64,000 nt of DNA from Pseudobutyrivibrio sp. Its GTDB lineage: Bacteria; Bacillota; Clostridia; Lachnospirales; Lachnospiraceae. Below are positions 54,758-64,000 of the stretch, piece after piece (the stretch's first letter is position 1; the number at the start of each line of letters is the position of its first letter). The notes beneath the pieces are model-generated. The model was given only the letters and a program-made list of their open reading frames with translations. It had not been told where the DNA came from and searched no databases. The stretch is taken from the NCBI GenBank assembly GCA_024697025.1, contig JAILGH010000057.1:1-64000 (forward strand). Direction: 5' to 3'. The translations under genes and the position numbers were made by a program.

Positions 54758-57700
54758 TTGAGAAAAAGAATCTATCGGATTTCAGAGGATAAATTCGACG
54801 ACTTAAAACCTAATATAGAGTTTGAGACACAGCAGATTGAAGAGACCTGCTTTGTTGGTGATAGCTTTTCTGGTTCAATCAGCTTTAAGAGCACCAATGG
54901 TATCAAGATTCGTGGCGTTGTTTATTGCAACAACCCATATGTCAAGATTGACAATCCATTGTTTGATGGCCTCAATATCAAGATTGACTACAGGATTGAT
55001 GACTACAGCTTTAAGGCTGGAGAGGGACTATCAGGCGATTTTATCGTTGTAGTTGTAGGTCAGGAGAAGTACATTCCATTTTCTATTACTTACACGCGAC
55101 GTTCCCTTGTGGCTACCACTGGCGAGATTACCTCTTTGCAGGACTTTGCCGACCTTGCCCAGAGCAGGTTTTCAGAGGCTGTCGCAGTATTTTATTCGGA
55201 TCGTTTTGCAGATTTTATTTCTGGATTAGACAAGCGTACTAGGCTTCTTTACAGAGGCTTTAAGGCTGCACCTATTGCAGCTATAAATGTAGATGAGTTT
55301 CTGGTTTCCTGCGGCCTAAAGCCACAGATGACTTTCGATGTTAAGGAGGGTTACCACAAGTACTACGAGGTGGATGAGAACCTCAAGGGCGAGGTGGAGA
55401 TTACCCGTTCTACCTGGGGCTATATCGATATCAGTGTTTCCTGTGATGCGGACTTTATCTCAATTGAAAAGAGCCACATTACATCTGATTTCTTTTTGGG
55501 TTCAATCTTTACCATGAACTATTACGTTCACAAGGAAAAGATGCACGCCGGACTAAACTACGCCAAGATTTCCTTTGACTACAGAGATGTTCATAAGGAA
55601 ATTAATATTGTTGCATCTACACTCAAAGAGGGGGCAACCCTCGAGAGCGAGAATCACAGCAAGAATCTCTTGGTACTTAAGGCTTGCCGCATGTATGAGG
55701 ACTTTAGACTTAGAAATATTTCTACTGGCCAGTGGTGCAAGGGGACTCTTGAGATTATTGATTCCATTGAAAATGCCGTCAATCCTAATGGAGCGTACGA
55801 TAATTTCGTGCACTTGATGAAGGCGTTGATTTACGTTACCAACAATCAAAAGCAGGAAGCTCTTTGGATAATCCAAGATTTGAAGCGTACCATCGAGGAC
55901 AAGGGCAGTGCCGAGTGGGCATTTCTGCTTTATATTTGCACCCTTATTGAAAGGGAGGAGGACTATGTTGACAGGCTCACTGCCAATATCGAGGCCATCT
56001 TTAGAGAGCATCCTAATGATGTTAGGATATTCTGGTTTTTGCTTTTCCTTCGAAGGGAATATTTAAAGAATCCTACAGCAAAGCTTAGAGATATTACTGA
56101 TTGGATAATGGATGGCTGGGATTCGCCCCTTTTATACATTGAGGCTTACTATATTTTTATCCAGGATCCATACCTTATCAATTGCCTAGATGATTTTACA
56201 ATCAAGATTTTAAACTGGGCCAAGAAGCGTGGCGCCATCACTAGAGAGATTGCTTTGCAGATGGTTCATGTCCTTGAGACTGAGCGCAAGTTTGATTTTA
56301 GAATGCTTTCTATTTTGGATGCCTGCTACGAGGCATATCCAGATTTGAAGCTGCTTTTAGCTATAGTTACTTATTTGCTAAAGGCGCCATATACTGATGA
56401 GCGATTCCTTAAGTGGTTTCAGATGGCTATTGATGCCAACTTGCATGTGTCAGGTATCTTTGAGGCATATATGGATGCCCTTCCTGAATACTCAGTGGAT
56501 AAGCTGCCACAGATTTTGACAATGTTTTTCAAGTACAACAACGACTTGTCTTACGAGAAAAAGGCGCTACTATACGCCAATATTATTTTGCATCGCAATG
56601 ACGATAACAACACTTATCAGCACTACGAGTCGGCTATCGAGACCTTTGCTTTAGAGCAGCTTAAGCTTGGCAGACTCGATGACAATTTGGCTGTTTGCTA
56701 TCAGCGTCTTATGGAGCTGGGTATCTTTGATAAAGAGGTGGCTCGCCTTATTTCAGAGCTTGTATTCAAGAAAAAGGTTGCTGTCATAAGCTCCAATGTT
56801 CGCAGGATTTTCTTGTATCACGAGGAATTTAAGGCGCCTACTATTGCCAATGTTTCTAATCACAAGGCGTATGTGCCATACATAGGCAGTCAGCCAGTGG
56901 TATTTTTAGAGACGGACGATGGCTATTTGTATGTGGATGATTCTGCATATTTTATAGAGGACATTTTGGATGCAGGCTCTTACATGGACAACCTTAAGAG
57001 CCTGACATCACTTAACATGTCCTTTGCTCTTTCTGATTTTAGTAGCAAGACCGATATGTCGCAGTCTACGGAGGCTGATGTTGAGGCTGCTGAGATGCTT
57101 TTGGATTCAAGACAGATTTCACCTGATTATCTGTGCACTTTGTATCCAAAGATAATTGATGTACTTAAGTTTCACGACAAGGAGTCCATTATCGAAAAGC
57201 ACTTTATGCATCAGGCGGACTTAAAGTCTCTTAAGGCTGAGGTTGTTGCGGCGGTTATTGAGGTGTTTGTACTTAGAAGCAAATACGACGAGGCATTTTA
57301 CATGCTTAAGAATACCAACGCCACAAAGCTTAAGCCTGAGGTTACTAGAAAGATTTGTCAGTATTTTATTAACGAGACACCTGATGAGCCGGATGACTTC
57401 CTTATTGTCATGTGCGCAAAGCTTGCGGCTGACGGCTATTTGGCCTCAGATATATTGCATTATCTAATTCGTTTTTACGTAGGGCCTACAGATTCAATGA
57501 TGCCTTTATTTAAGGAGGCATATGAACGTGGGGATGATATTGTTGAGTTTGCTGAGCGCATTATTACTCAGGTGCTTTATCGAGATTTCCTTTGTGAGGG
57601 AATAATGGAAGTTTTTGATGCTTACATTTCTCGTCGCAACAACAAGATGATTGTGGAGGCGTTCCTTACATACCAAGCTCACGAGTATCTTTCAAAGGAT

Positions 57701-58303
57701 GTACAGATTCCTGAGGAGATATTTGCATATATCTATAATCGATACAAGAAGGCACTTAATGTCAACGAGAGCATGAGGATTGCGCTTCTCAAGTATTTAT
57801 GTACTTCAAAGTCATTAGATGAGGATGACATGAATATGTTGGATGCTCTTTTGGCAGATGCCATTCTTAGAAATCAATATTTTGGTTTCTTTGCAAACTG
57901 TGATGAGAGGCTGAAAATCAAGTATCACTTGTATGACAAGCAGTTTATCGAGATTAATACAGAAAAACGTAAATCCGTTGTGATTACTTATGCAATCAAC
58001 GGAAATGACCCAGAGGAAGAGGATATGATAGAAATGTACGACGGCCTTTACGTCAAGCAGTTCATCCTGTTCTTTGGCGATGAGCTTCGTTACGAGATTT
58101 ATTGTGACGAGCTTTCTGAGGATCCTCTTAAGAAGGATACCATGGTAATGAGTCAGGAAAATGATGTTTCACAGGGTAGATTCGCTTTGATGAACAACAT
58201 TTCCCGAAGTCTTTTATACAACGACTACGCCGAGCTTGCAGCTGATGCCAAAAGGTATCAGGGGCTTGATGCAGTTACCAAAAGTTTATTTACTACAGTT
58301 TAG
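54758..58303 (+). CDS. DUF5717 family giant protein
   Basis: A 1181-residue protein of the DUF5717 family. Residues about 1-125 and 190-290 look like two beta-sandwich (Ig-like) domains, each with an FDV/FET-containing lead and SGSISF- or KGEVEI-type strand. The rest is largely alpha-helical with repeated about 35-residue hairpins, suggesting a long solenoid. A possible beta insert with YLYVDDSAYF is near residue 725. There is no signal peptide, membrane helix or catalytic motif. It may act as a cytoplasmic scaffold. The start is TTG, with GAGGG eight bases upstream. It leads a four-gene operon. Confidence 0.8.
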   Translation: MRKRIYRISEDKFDDLKPNIEFETQQIEETCFVGDSFSGSISFKSTNGIKIRGVVYCNNPYVKIDNPLFDGLNIKIDYRIDDYSFKAGEGLSGDFIVVVVGQEKYIPFSITYTRRSLVATTGEITSLQDFADLAQSRFSEAVAVFYSDRFADFISGLDKRTRLLYRGFKAAPIAAINVDEFLVSCGLKPQMTFDVKEGYHKYYEVDENLKGEVEITRSTWGYIDISVSCDADFISIEKSHITSDFFLGSIFTMNYYVHKEKMHAGLNYAKISFDYRDVHKEINIVASTLKEGATLESENHSKNLLVLKACRMYEDFRLRNISTGQWCKGTLEIIDSIENAVNPNGAYDNFVHLMKALIYVTNNQKQEALWIIQDLKRTIEDKGSAEWAFLLYICTLIEREEDYVDRLTANIEAIFREHPNDVRIFWFLLFLRREYLKNPTAKLRDITDWIMDGWDSPLLYIEAYYIFIQDPYLINCLDDFTIKILNWAKKRGAITREIALQMVHVLETERKFDFRMLSILDACYEAYPDLKLLLAIVTYLLKAPYTDERFLKWFQMAIDANLHVSGIFEAYMDALPEYSVDKLPQILTMFFKYNNDLSYEKKALLYANIILHRNDDNNTYQHYESAIETFALEQLKLGRLDDNLAVCYQRLMELGIFDKEVARLISELVFKKKVAVISSNVRRIFLYHEEFKAPTIANVSNHKAYVPYIGSQPVVFLETDDGYLYVDDSAYFIEDILDAGSYMDNLKSLTSLNMSFALSDFSSKTDMSQSTEADVEAAEMLLDSRQISPDYLCTLYPKIIDVLKFHDKESIIEKHFMHQADLKSLKAEVVAAVIEVFVLRSKYDEAFYMLKNTNATKLKPEVTRKICQYFINETPDEPDDFLIVMCAKLAADGYLASDILHYLIRFYVGPTDSMMPLFKEAYERGDDIVEFAERIITQVLYRDFLCEGIMEVFDAYISRRNNKMIVEAFLTYQAHEYLSKDVQIPEEIFAYIYNRYKKALNVNESMRIALLKYLCTSKSLDEDDMNMLDALLADAILRNQYFGFFANCDERLKIKYHLYDKQFIEINTEKRKSVVITYAINGNDPEEEDMIEMYDGLYVKQFILFFGDELRYEIYCDELSEDPLKKDTMVMSQENDVSQGRFALMNNISRSLLYNDYAELAADAKRYQGLDAVTKSLFTTV

Positions 58304-58317
58304 TTTAGAGGGGCAAT

Positions 58318-59553
58318 ATGAGTAGTTCTGATGGAGCATATCTTGGCATAGATATTAATAAGAACCAAACAGTGCTTAGCATTTACAAATCAAATATGGA
58401 AGAGCCGGTTACAGTTAGTACCATTCTCGGCGAGGAGAATTACTCTATACCTACGGAACTTGCCAAGCGAGTTGGCGTGGGGCAGTGGTTTTTTGGCGAT
58501 GATGCCATTAAGAAGAGCCGATTAAAGGAAGCTGAGCTTGTGGAGGATTTATTCCAGAAGGCCCTATTAAATGAAGAGGTCTTTGTGGATGGAACAGGCT
58601 ACGAGGCCAGAGAGTTGATGGTTATATATTTCAATAAGCTGTTTTCAATTCCTGGTCCCATGGCAGCCCTTGGTGATATCGAAAAGCTTATTATCTGTGT
58701 GGAACAGGTCAACCTTGAAGTGATGGAGCTTATGAATTACATTGTTTCAAGCCTTTCTATTCCTGCCGACAGGCTAATGCTTATAGATAGAAACGAGTGC
58801 TTTTATCACTATGCACTTTCTCAAAAGCCAGAGCTGTTTTTGTACAATGTGGCACTTTTTGATTACAGTGGTTCCAATATGGTTTCTTGTGTGCTCAATC
58901 GCAACCAGACCACCAGACCGCAGCTTATTACCCTTGATGTGGTTAATCACGGCGACCTTGGCGACAACAGGGATGAAGCCTTTGACAGGATAATTGCTGA
59001 TACCTTTGGAAGTAATCTTTTTTCATCGGTTTATCTAGTGGGAAATGGTTTTGATGGTGAGTGGATGAAGTCTAGTCTTACCAGACTTTGCAAAGGCCGC
59101 AAAGTATTTCTTGGAAAGAACCTTTACTCAAAGGGAGCTTGCTATGCTGGCTATACCAAGGATGGCAAGAGAGACTGGCCGTTTATCTATATTGGCGACA
59201 ATGATTTAAAGCTTAATCTTTCTATTAAGATTTTAGAAAATAATGTAATGAAATTTTTCACTTTAATAGATGCTGGCGAAAGCTGGTACGATGTTAAGGG
59301 AGAGTGCGAGGTTATCCTTGACGGGGAGCCGGAAATCGAGTTCTATATCCAACGACCTGAGTCTAGGGAGGCTCACACAGAGGTTCTAGAACTATCAGAT
59401 ATGCCGCCTAGAGAGAATCGCACTACAAGGCTTCGCATAGAGGCAAGTCCTGTTTCCGATGTTGCGGTGGCTATCGTAATTACGGATTTAGGCTTTGGAG
59501 AGATTTCTCCATCTTCCGGCAAATGCTGGGAACATACTATTTCTTTAAAGTAG
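58318..59553 (+). CDS. DUF5716 family protein, actin/Hsp70-like fold
   Basis: A 411-residue protein. Its first 300 residues follow the actin/Hsp70 ATPase plan: phosphate-1 loop YLGIDINKNQTVLSIY, a PTELAKRVGVGQWFFGDDA strand like Hsp70, phosphate-2 region VALFDYSGSNMVSC and adenosine-type VYLVGNGFDGEW. The C-terminal 100 residues look like a beta domain. ATP binding is inferred; the second phosphate loop is degenerate (DYSGS instead of DxGxG). AGAGGGGC precedes the ATG. It follows DUF5717 by 14 bases. Confidence 0.75.
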   Translation: MSSSDGAYLGIDINKNQTVLSIYKSNMEEPVTVSTILGEENYSIPTELAKRVGVGQWFFGDDAIKKSRLKEAELVEDLFQKALLNEEVFVDGTGYEARELMVIYFNKLFSIPGPMAALGDIEKLIICVEQVNLEVMELMNYIVSSLSIPADRLMLIDRNECFYHYALSQKPELFLYNVALFDYSGSNMVSCVLNRNQTTRPQLITLDVVNHGDLGDNRDEAFDRIIADTFGSNLFSSVYLVGNGFDGEWMKSSLTRLCKGRKVFLGKNLYSKGACYAGYTKDGKRDWPFIYIGDNDLKLNLSIKILENNVMKFFTLIDAGESWYDVKGECEVILDGEPEIEFYIQRPESREAHTEVLELSDMPPRENRTTRLRIEASPVSDVAVAIVITDLGFGEISPSSGKCWEHTISLK

Positions 59554-59560
59554 GGTTTAT

Positions 59561-60394
59561 ATGAGTACATTAATTTACTGCAAAAACTCAATAGCCGCCA
59601 GTCCTTACTATATTGAGGAGGCATCCCTTAATGTCTACTCTTTAGAGGAGCTTAGCTATTACATGCTCAACAATGTATATCTGCTTTCTACCAAGATGAT
59701 GAGTGCTGAGCTTTGTAACTGGATTGGTCGAGAGCTTAAGATGCCTCAGCTATCTACTGAGCTTATGGGATTGGTTCAAAACAATTCGCCTTTGCATATA
59801 TTTGTTGGTCACATTTTAAATGCCAATGGCTACGCATCCAACAAGGAGATAAAGGATTTGCTTGGTATTATATCCACCTTCGAGAACAAGTCTGAGGCTG
59901 AGCGAAAGAAGCTTAGAGCTGATAGGCTTATTGCATCAGAAAAGTTGGTTGATGCTATCTACGAGTATGAGACTTTGCTTTCCGATGATGTGGTGGGAGA
60001 CTTGCCAAGAGTTGTGGAAGGCGATGTTTACCACAATCTTGGAGTTGCTTTTGCAAGGCTTTTCTTTTTCGATGAGGCCTGCAGATGCTTTGATGAAGGC
60101 TACAAGAAGAATCAAAAGAAGCAGACTTTGTTTTGCTTGCTTTATGCAACTAGATGCAGTGGTGATAAGACAGCTTTTGATGAGTTCGTTAACAAATATC
60201 AGGTTTCCAAGGACGATGTGGACGAGGTCCTAAAGATTGTTTCCAATGCATCGTCTAATGAAAATATAGTTGGATTTGACAGTGCCATAAATGGACTTGT
60301 ATTTTCAGATGGTAACAGCGCAGAATCCAAAGAGACAATTAAAAACGTTATCTCAAATTGGAAAGAAGAATACATTAAACTTTGTAGAATCTAA
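59561..60394 (+). CDS. TPR-like protein of the DUF5717/5716 operon
   Basis: A 277-residue soluble protein that I do not recognise as a named family. The N-terminal half has a Tyr/Leu-rich helical part. The back half has TPR-like helices (YHNLGVAFARLFFFDEACRC, then FDEGYKKNQK). No membrane or catalytic features are seen. It starts seven bases after the DUF5716 gene, with AGTAGGGTTT upstream, so it is translated as part of the same unit. It probably binds one of the operon's other products. Confidence 0.65.
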   Translation: MSTLIYCKNSIAASPYYIEEASLNVYSLEELSYYMLNNVYLLSTKMMSAELCNWIGRELKMPQLSTELMGLVQNNSPLHIFVGHILNANGYASNKEIKDLLGIISTFENKSEAERKKLRADRLIASEKLVDAIYEYETLLSDDVVGDLPRVVEGDVYHNLGVAFARLFFFDEACRCFDEGYKKNQKKQTLFCLLYATRCSGDKTAFDEFVNKYQVSKDDVDEVLKIVSNASSNENIVGFDSAINGLVFSDGNSAESKETIKNVISNWKEEYIKLCRI

Positions 60395-60411
60395 TTTTGG
60401 GGAGAATATCT

Positions 60412-61620
60412 ATGGGAATTTTTACAAATCGTAAAAAGAAAAAAGAACTTAGAGCAGCCAAAATCGATGACGCATTTAATCGCGTATATAATCAGATAGA
60501 AGGAATTGACAGCTGGGAGGATCCTAAAAAGCTTGAGCAGTATATTTTGGATTCCTGTGAGCAGATTATTTCTTCTACCAAGGAGATGGAAAGGCAAAAG
60601 ACCGAGTATCGCGTTGTTACAAGGTATCTTAACGATATCAAGGCAATCGAGAATTTGCCAAAGAACGAGGCAAAGGAGCTTCGTAACACTGCGGCACGTA
60701 TATGCGAATTGGAACGCAATATTTTAGATGCCAGAACAATCACTCGTAATATTTCTGAGGAACAGTTTGAGGTTATTTCTTCCGAGGAAGAAGATATGCC
60801 AGATATAATCAATCGCTTTAGGTCAGACGAGATATATCAGTCCAAGCTAAAGCGCAACCTTTCATATTTGGAAGGGGAAAAGAGTAGATGGGAAATTGAA
60901 AGAGAGGACCTTTCATCTCAAAACAAGCTCTTTAAGCGCATGGCCATGGCGATTTTGGTTTCATTTACAACTCTGTTATTTTTGCTGATTTTGGTCTACA
61001 ACAATTTCAAAGCTGATGTATCTTTGTGGGCTTTTATAGTGTTGTTTATCTGTGCAGCAAGTGGATTTATTATTTTCCTTAGACAAAACACTATCACTAG
61101 GGATAATCGTGTCGCCCTTGTTCACCTAAATCAAGCTATTAGCATGCTTAATGTTGAGCGTATGAAATATGTGAATGTCACCAACAGTGTGGAGTATTCA
61201 AAGGACAAGTACCACGTTAAGAACTCAGCGGAGTTACAGTATATCTGGGAGCAATATTCCGACAAAGTGAGAGACCAGCAAAGGTATATTCAACACAACG
61301 ACGATTTGGAATTTTATAATGGTAAGCTGGAGAGAATTCTAGGAAGCCTTGGGCTTGCTGACGACAAGATTTGGCTTAATCAGGTAAATGCTCTTGTGGA
61401 CAAGCAGGACATGGCTGACTGTAGACATAGACTTGTGCAGCGTCGCAAGAAGATTCGTGACCGCTTAGACGATCACCGTAGAATTGTTCAAGAAGAAAGA
61501 GATGAAATAGATAGGCTCATGACTGAGCATGAGCACTACCTACCTGAGATTCAGGAAATCATCAAATCAGTTGATAAGCTTTGTGGAACTAGTTCGAGAA
61601 ATTCCAAGCGAAAAGCTTAA
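60412..61620 (+). CDS. Coiled-coil protein with two membrane helices
   Basis: A 402-residue protein. A basic start (NRKKKKELRAAK) and a coiled coil to about residue 170 are followed by two adjacent membrane helices (about 177-195 and 204-223). A second coiled-coil region runs to the end, rich in Arg, Gln and Glu (QRYIQHNDDLEFYNGKLERI). Both long arms therefore face the same side, most likely the cytoplasm. It is the only membrane protein of the operon and may anchor the others. GGGGAGA precedes the ATG at 60412. No family name recognised. Confidence 0.7.
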   Translation: MGIFTNRKKKKELRAAKIDDAFNRVYNQIEGIDSWEDPKKLEQYILDSCEQIISSTKEMERQKTEYRVVTRYLNDIKAIENLPKNEAKELRNTAARICELERNILDARTITRNISEEQFEVISSEEEDMPDIINRFRSDEIYQSKLKRNLSYLEGEKSRWEIEREDLSSQNKLFKRMAMAILVSFTTLLFLLILVYNNFKADVSLWAFIVLFICAASGFIIFLRQNTITRDNRVALVHLNQAISMLNVERMKYVNVTNSVEYSKDKYHVKNSAELQYIWEQYSDKVRDQQRYIQHNDDLEFYNGKLERILGSLGLADDKIWLNQVNALVDKQDMADCRHRLVQRRKKIRDRLDDHRRIVQEERDEIDRLMTEHEHYLPEIQEIIKSVDKLCGTSSRNSKRKA

Positions 61621-62706
61621 TTATTTCAATACGAAGTCCATATAGACTGGATTGTGGTCAGAGTACTTAAACTGGTTGTCATAAACGTTTGCAGCCTTTA
61701 TCTCCACATTATCAGAGACGATAAAGCCATCGATTGTGATTACAAATGAATCATCGGCATATGGCTTGTCAGCGTTTCTGCAAGATGGTATAGGGTTCGC
61801 CTCGTCAACTGGTTTAACTAGCTTTAGTCCGGCACTTAAGTAATCTTCTGGAAATGGCTTGGCCCAGTTTTCCGTACCTGTTGTGTGAAAATATGCTGCT
61901 GAGTCTATCAAGACATCTTTGTTCATATCACCACCTGCGATTACGTAGTTGCCTGCAGCTGCTTCTTTGGCCATATCCTCGTTAAGCAATTTGACCTGAT
62001 TGTTGGAGGTCTCAGGATTGGTTGTGTAAGCAGATAAATGCACATTGTAGAGCACAAGCTTCTTGCCGTTATCCATATCGATAATGGATTTGTTGTAGCA
62101 ACGGTCAAGGTCAATGAACTTTGAAATGCCTTCCTCGATTGGGAGGGAGCGACGTGTTGCTTCCTTTATTTCGAAGTCTGACACTGTAAGTAATCCAGCC
62201 TTTGTTTTGCCGTGAGGCTGATTAAATGGATAGAATAAAAAGCCACTGTCATAGTTTAGTGCAAATGTATTACTGATATTGTTAAAACCTTTTTTAGAAA
62301 GGCCATCAAGTATCAAATCCTTTTCATTCACGTGATAGCTTCGGGTAGCGTCAATGTCCACTTCTTGAAGTATCATAAGGTCAGGATTGATGTCTGAAAG
62401 GACGTCAATGGAACCATTTATATTGTCGTTAACTGCTTCTTTAGAAAATGCCCAGGATTCTGTGCCGCCATCCATAAAGAATGAATAATCATCGGAGTAG
62501 GCGCCAAATCCCACATTAGAAGAAGCAATGCGATATTCTTGACCTGCTTTAATCTGAGGCTCAGGTGAGCCGATTGATGCTATATCTGTCTTGGTATTGT
62601 CATCGATACGATGGTAGCTTAAGAACAGATAGGCAACATAGCCTACTACTATTAGCACTAAAGCAAGGAAAAATAGTAGAATAGCTTTTAATAATTTCTT
62701 AAACAT
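61621..62706 (-). CDS. Endonuclease/exonuclease/phosphatase family protein, membrane-anchored
   Basis: A 361-residue protein with an N-terminal membrane segment (about residues 6-30) and then an EEP domain. MILQEVDIDA holds the metal-binding Glu. NVHLSAY and AGGDMNKD hold other active-site residues, and YSDHNPVYM the catalytic His. It probably acts outside the cell on phosphodiesters or phosphoesters (nuclease, or phospholipase-like). AAAGGATA precedes the ATG on the minus strand. Its stop directly abuts the stop of the convergent coiled-coil gene. Confidence 0.85.
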   Translation of the reverse strand: MFKKLLKAILLFFLALVLIVVGYVAYLFLSYHRIDDNTKTDIASIGSPEPQIKAGQEYRIASSNVGFGAYSDDYSFFMDGGTESWAFSKEAVNDNINGSIDVLSDINPDLMILQEVDIDATRSYHVNEKDLILDGLSKKGFNNISNTFALNYDSGFLFYPFNQPHGKTKAGLLTVSDFEIKEATRRSLPIEEGISKFIDLDRCYNKSIIDMDNGKKLVLYNVHLSAYTTNPETSNNQVKLLNEDMAKEAAAGNYVIAGGDMNKDVLIDSAAYFHTTGTENWAKPFPEDYLSAGLKLVKPVDEANPIPSCRNADKPYADDSFVITIDGFIVSDNVEIKAANVYDNQFKYSDHNPVYMDFVLK

Positions 62707-62819
62707 AACATTATCCTTTCTGGTACAATAACTTGTCCTATAATTGTATTATATAAACTCGATTTCAACAACATATTAGATATTGTTCATATAGTTACTA
62801 CATATACTAAGGAGGCATC

Positions 62820-64000
62820 ATGATAGAGAAGTTTAAAGAATCATTAGAATTTAGATGTAATGTGGGATATATTGTGGCTCAAGGACTTTATTGGATGATA
62901 GTTTGCTGTTGTATCAGCATGGGCAATGCTTACCTATCTAATAAGGGATTCCCACCTGTATCTATAGGATTTTTGTTTGCTTTTGCTTATTTTTTTGCAG
63001 CATTTATCCAGCAGATAATATCAACTCAGGTAGATAATTCTCCAAGAATTAATGTGATAGATGTTTTGTTTGTTCTTGGTATTATTCTTGGAGTTGATTT
63101 GCTCGTTGGAATTGGCTCGAGAGAGTCGAACTTTATTACAGGGCTTTCGTTCTTAGTAGGAGTAATGGTGGCAACAGTAATGCAGCCATTTTTGAATTCT
63201 TTAAACTTTTACATCCAGGACCATGGAATCAAGATGAACTTTGGTGTTGCTAGAGCAAGTGGCTCTTTCTGCTTTTTTATGATGAGCCTTTTGGCTGGAA
63301 CACTTATGAAGCATTTGTCTCCAAATGTGGCACCATGTTTTGGCTTCATTTGCACAGGACTTTTCATTTTTGCCATTTTATGGATAACATTTCAGCTTAA
63401 AAAATCAGGCGTAAACGTTGATGGTGGCTTTGATCCATTTGAAGCAAGGCACACTGATGACACCTTTAGTATTAAAGGAATCAAGACATTTGTTAGTGAG
63501 AACAAGATGTTTTTCGTCTTCTTGCTGGGTGTGGTTTGCTTTATTTTCGGGCATCTATTGATTAATACATTTATTTATGAGATTACAACATATGCAGGAG
63601 GGGATGAGGCGGACAATGGCGGTTTGCTTGCATTTGCTGCCATTTTGGAGCTTCCTGCAATGATTTTCTTTAACAAGCTTAAGGATAGATTTAGGACTAG
63701 AGATTTGCTTGCAGCTTCCGGAGTATTTTTCCTAATTAAAATATTCTTTACAGCAATAGCCAATACGGTGGGAATGCTTTACTTTAGTATGATTTTTCAG
63801 GCTGGAGCCTTCGCACTATTCATTCCGGCATCCGTTCACTATGTTGATGAGATTATGGATGCTAAAAATGCCGTTAAGGGCCAAGCCTTTGTCACTATCG
63901 CAATTACTGTCAGCAATCTGATTAGTAGCCTTTTGGGCGGAATGATTATTGGCGTCATCAACATCAGCGTGGCTCTATGGTTTGCAACACTTATTACATT
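62820..64000 (+). CDS. MFS transporter, 3' end missing
   Basis: An open frame from ATG 62820 runs off the window; 393 residues are visible. It has about eleven hydrophobic segments. The start has YWMIVCCCISMGNAYLSNKG and GFPPVSIGFLFAFAYFFAA; a charged loop in the middle (about residues 195-220) splits two six-helix halves. The FGVARASGSFCFF helix recalls the MFS_1_like/LacY-PPP group (RAFGSxGF), so sugar or aromatic-acid uptake with protons is likely. AAGGAGG precedes the ATG. The substrate is unknown. Confidence 0.85.
   Translation, partial: MIEKFKESLEFRCNVGYIVAQGLYWMIVCCCISMGNAYLSNKGFPPVSIGFLFAFAYFFAAFIQQIISTQVDNSPRINVIDVLFVLGIILGVDLLVGIGSRESNFITGLSFLVGVMVATVMQPFLNSLNFYIQDHGIKMNFGVARASGSFCFFMMSLLAGTLMKHLSPNVAPCFGFICTGLFIFAILWITFQLKKSGVNVDGGFDPFEARHTDDTFSIKGIKTFVSENKMFFVFLLGVVCFIFGHLLINTFIYEITTYAGGDEADNGGLLAFAAILELPAMIFFNKLKDRFRTRDLLAASGVFFLIKIFFTAIANTVGMLYFSMIFQAGAFALFIPASVHYVDEIMDAKNAVKGQAFVTIAITVSNLISSLLGGMIIGVINISVALWFATLIT

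Overview
The window reads as a chromosomal segment of a Gram-positive anaerobe of the Lachnospiraceae, most like Butyrivibrio or Pseudobutyrivibrio. This is an inference from gene content and order, not from a search. The supporting signs are lipoprotein sugar-binding proteins, a YesM/YesN-type two-component system, the Firmicutes run ireB-ruvX-DUF1292-rnj-trmR-trhP, a GlnRS gene, a secG-rnr-smpB-ssrA block, and the DUF5717/DUF5716 gene pair typical of this family. Nearly all genes have clear AAGGAG-type ribosome sites, and several use TTG or GTG starts.

Layout. 1-1.6 kb: a NifU-like protein (start off the window) and the GGGtGRT protein. 1.9-6.8 kb: a chemoreceptor, an orphan DRE-TIM aldolase-like enzyme behind a near-consensus promoter, a glycosyltransferase and an Sfp-type phosphopantetheinyl transferase. 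7-10.6 kb: ilvN-ilvC, an AP2/degenerate-HNH protein on the minus strand, and azlCD (branched-chain amino acid export). 11-21 kb: a sugar-uptake island with a ChvE-type lipoprotein, five hairpins, the MmsA/MmsB ABC transporter, a 297-bp imperfect palindrome, then a YesN regulator, a YesM kinase, a membrane-anchored binding protein and an MglB-like lipoprotein. The last four resemble the XylFII-LytS-YesN sensing arrangement and probably control the transporter. 21-39 kb: housekeeping translation and RNA genes (glnS, prmA, rsmE, cysteine desulfurase, thiI, mtaB, ireB, ruvX, rnj, trmR, trhP, tgt, yajC), with aroC and a lactonase-fold protein.

39-43 kb: two tandem secreted paralogues of unknown function, a CmpB-family membrane protein, a 403-bp imperfect palindrome and a SprA-related metalloprotease. 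43-47.5 kb: secG, rnr, smpB, maf and tmRNA. The tmRNA 5' end is present twice: a 31-bp partial copy lies 93 bp upstream, between the likely promoter and the real gene. 47.7-49 kb: a very AT-rich coiled-coil gene with a 26-residue tandem repeat, unlike its neighbours. 49-54.5 kb: a D,D-carboxypeptidase, a HAD phosphatase, a SpoU methyltransferase, an acetyltransferase, a GH25 lysozyme and a CobD/HisC-like aminotransferase.

54.7-61.6 kb: a tight four-gene operon (DUF5717 giant protein, DUF5716 actin/Hsp70-fold protein, a TPR-like protein, a coiled-coil protein with two membrane segments). It looks like an uncharacterised membrane-linked machine and is the best candidate here for an undescribed protein system. 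The window ends with an endonuclease/exonuclease/phosphatase-family protein and the first part of an MFS transporter. The most striking non-coding structures are the two long imperfect palindromes, the duplicated tmRNA 5' end and the hairpin array inside the sugar-transport operon.
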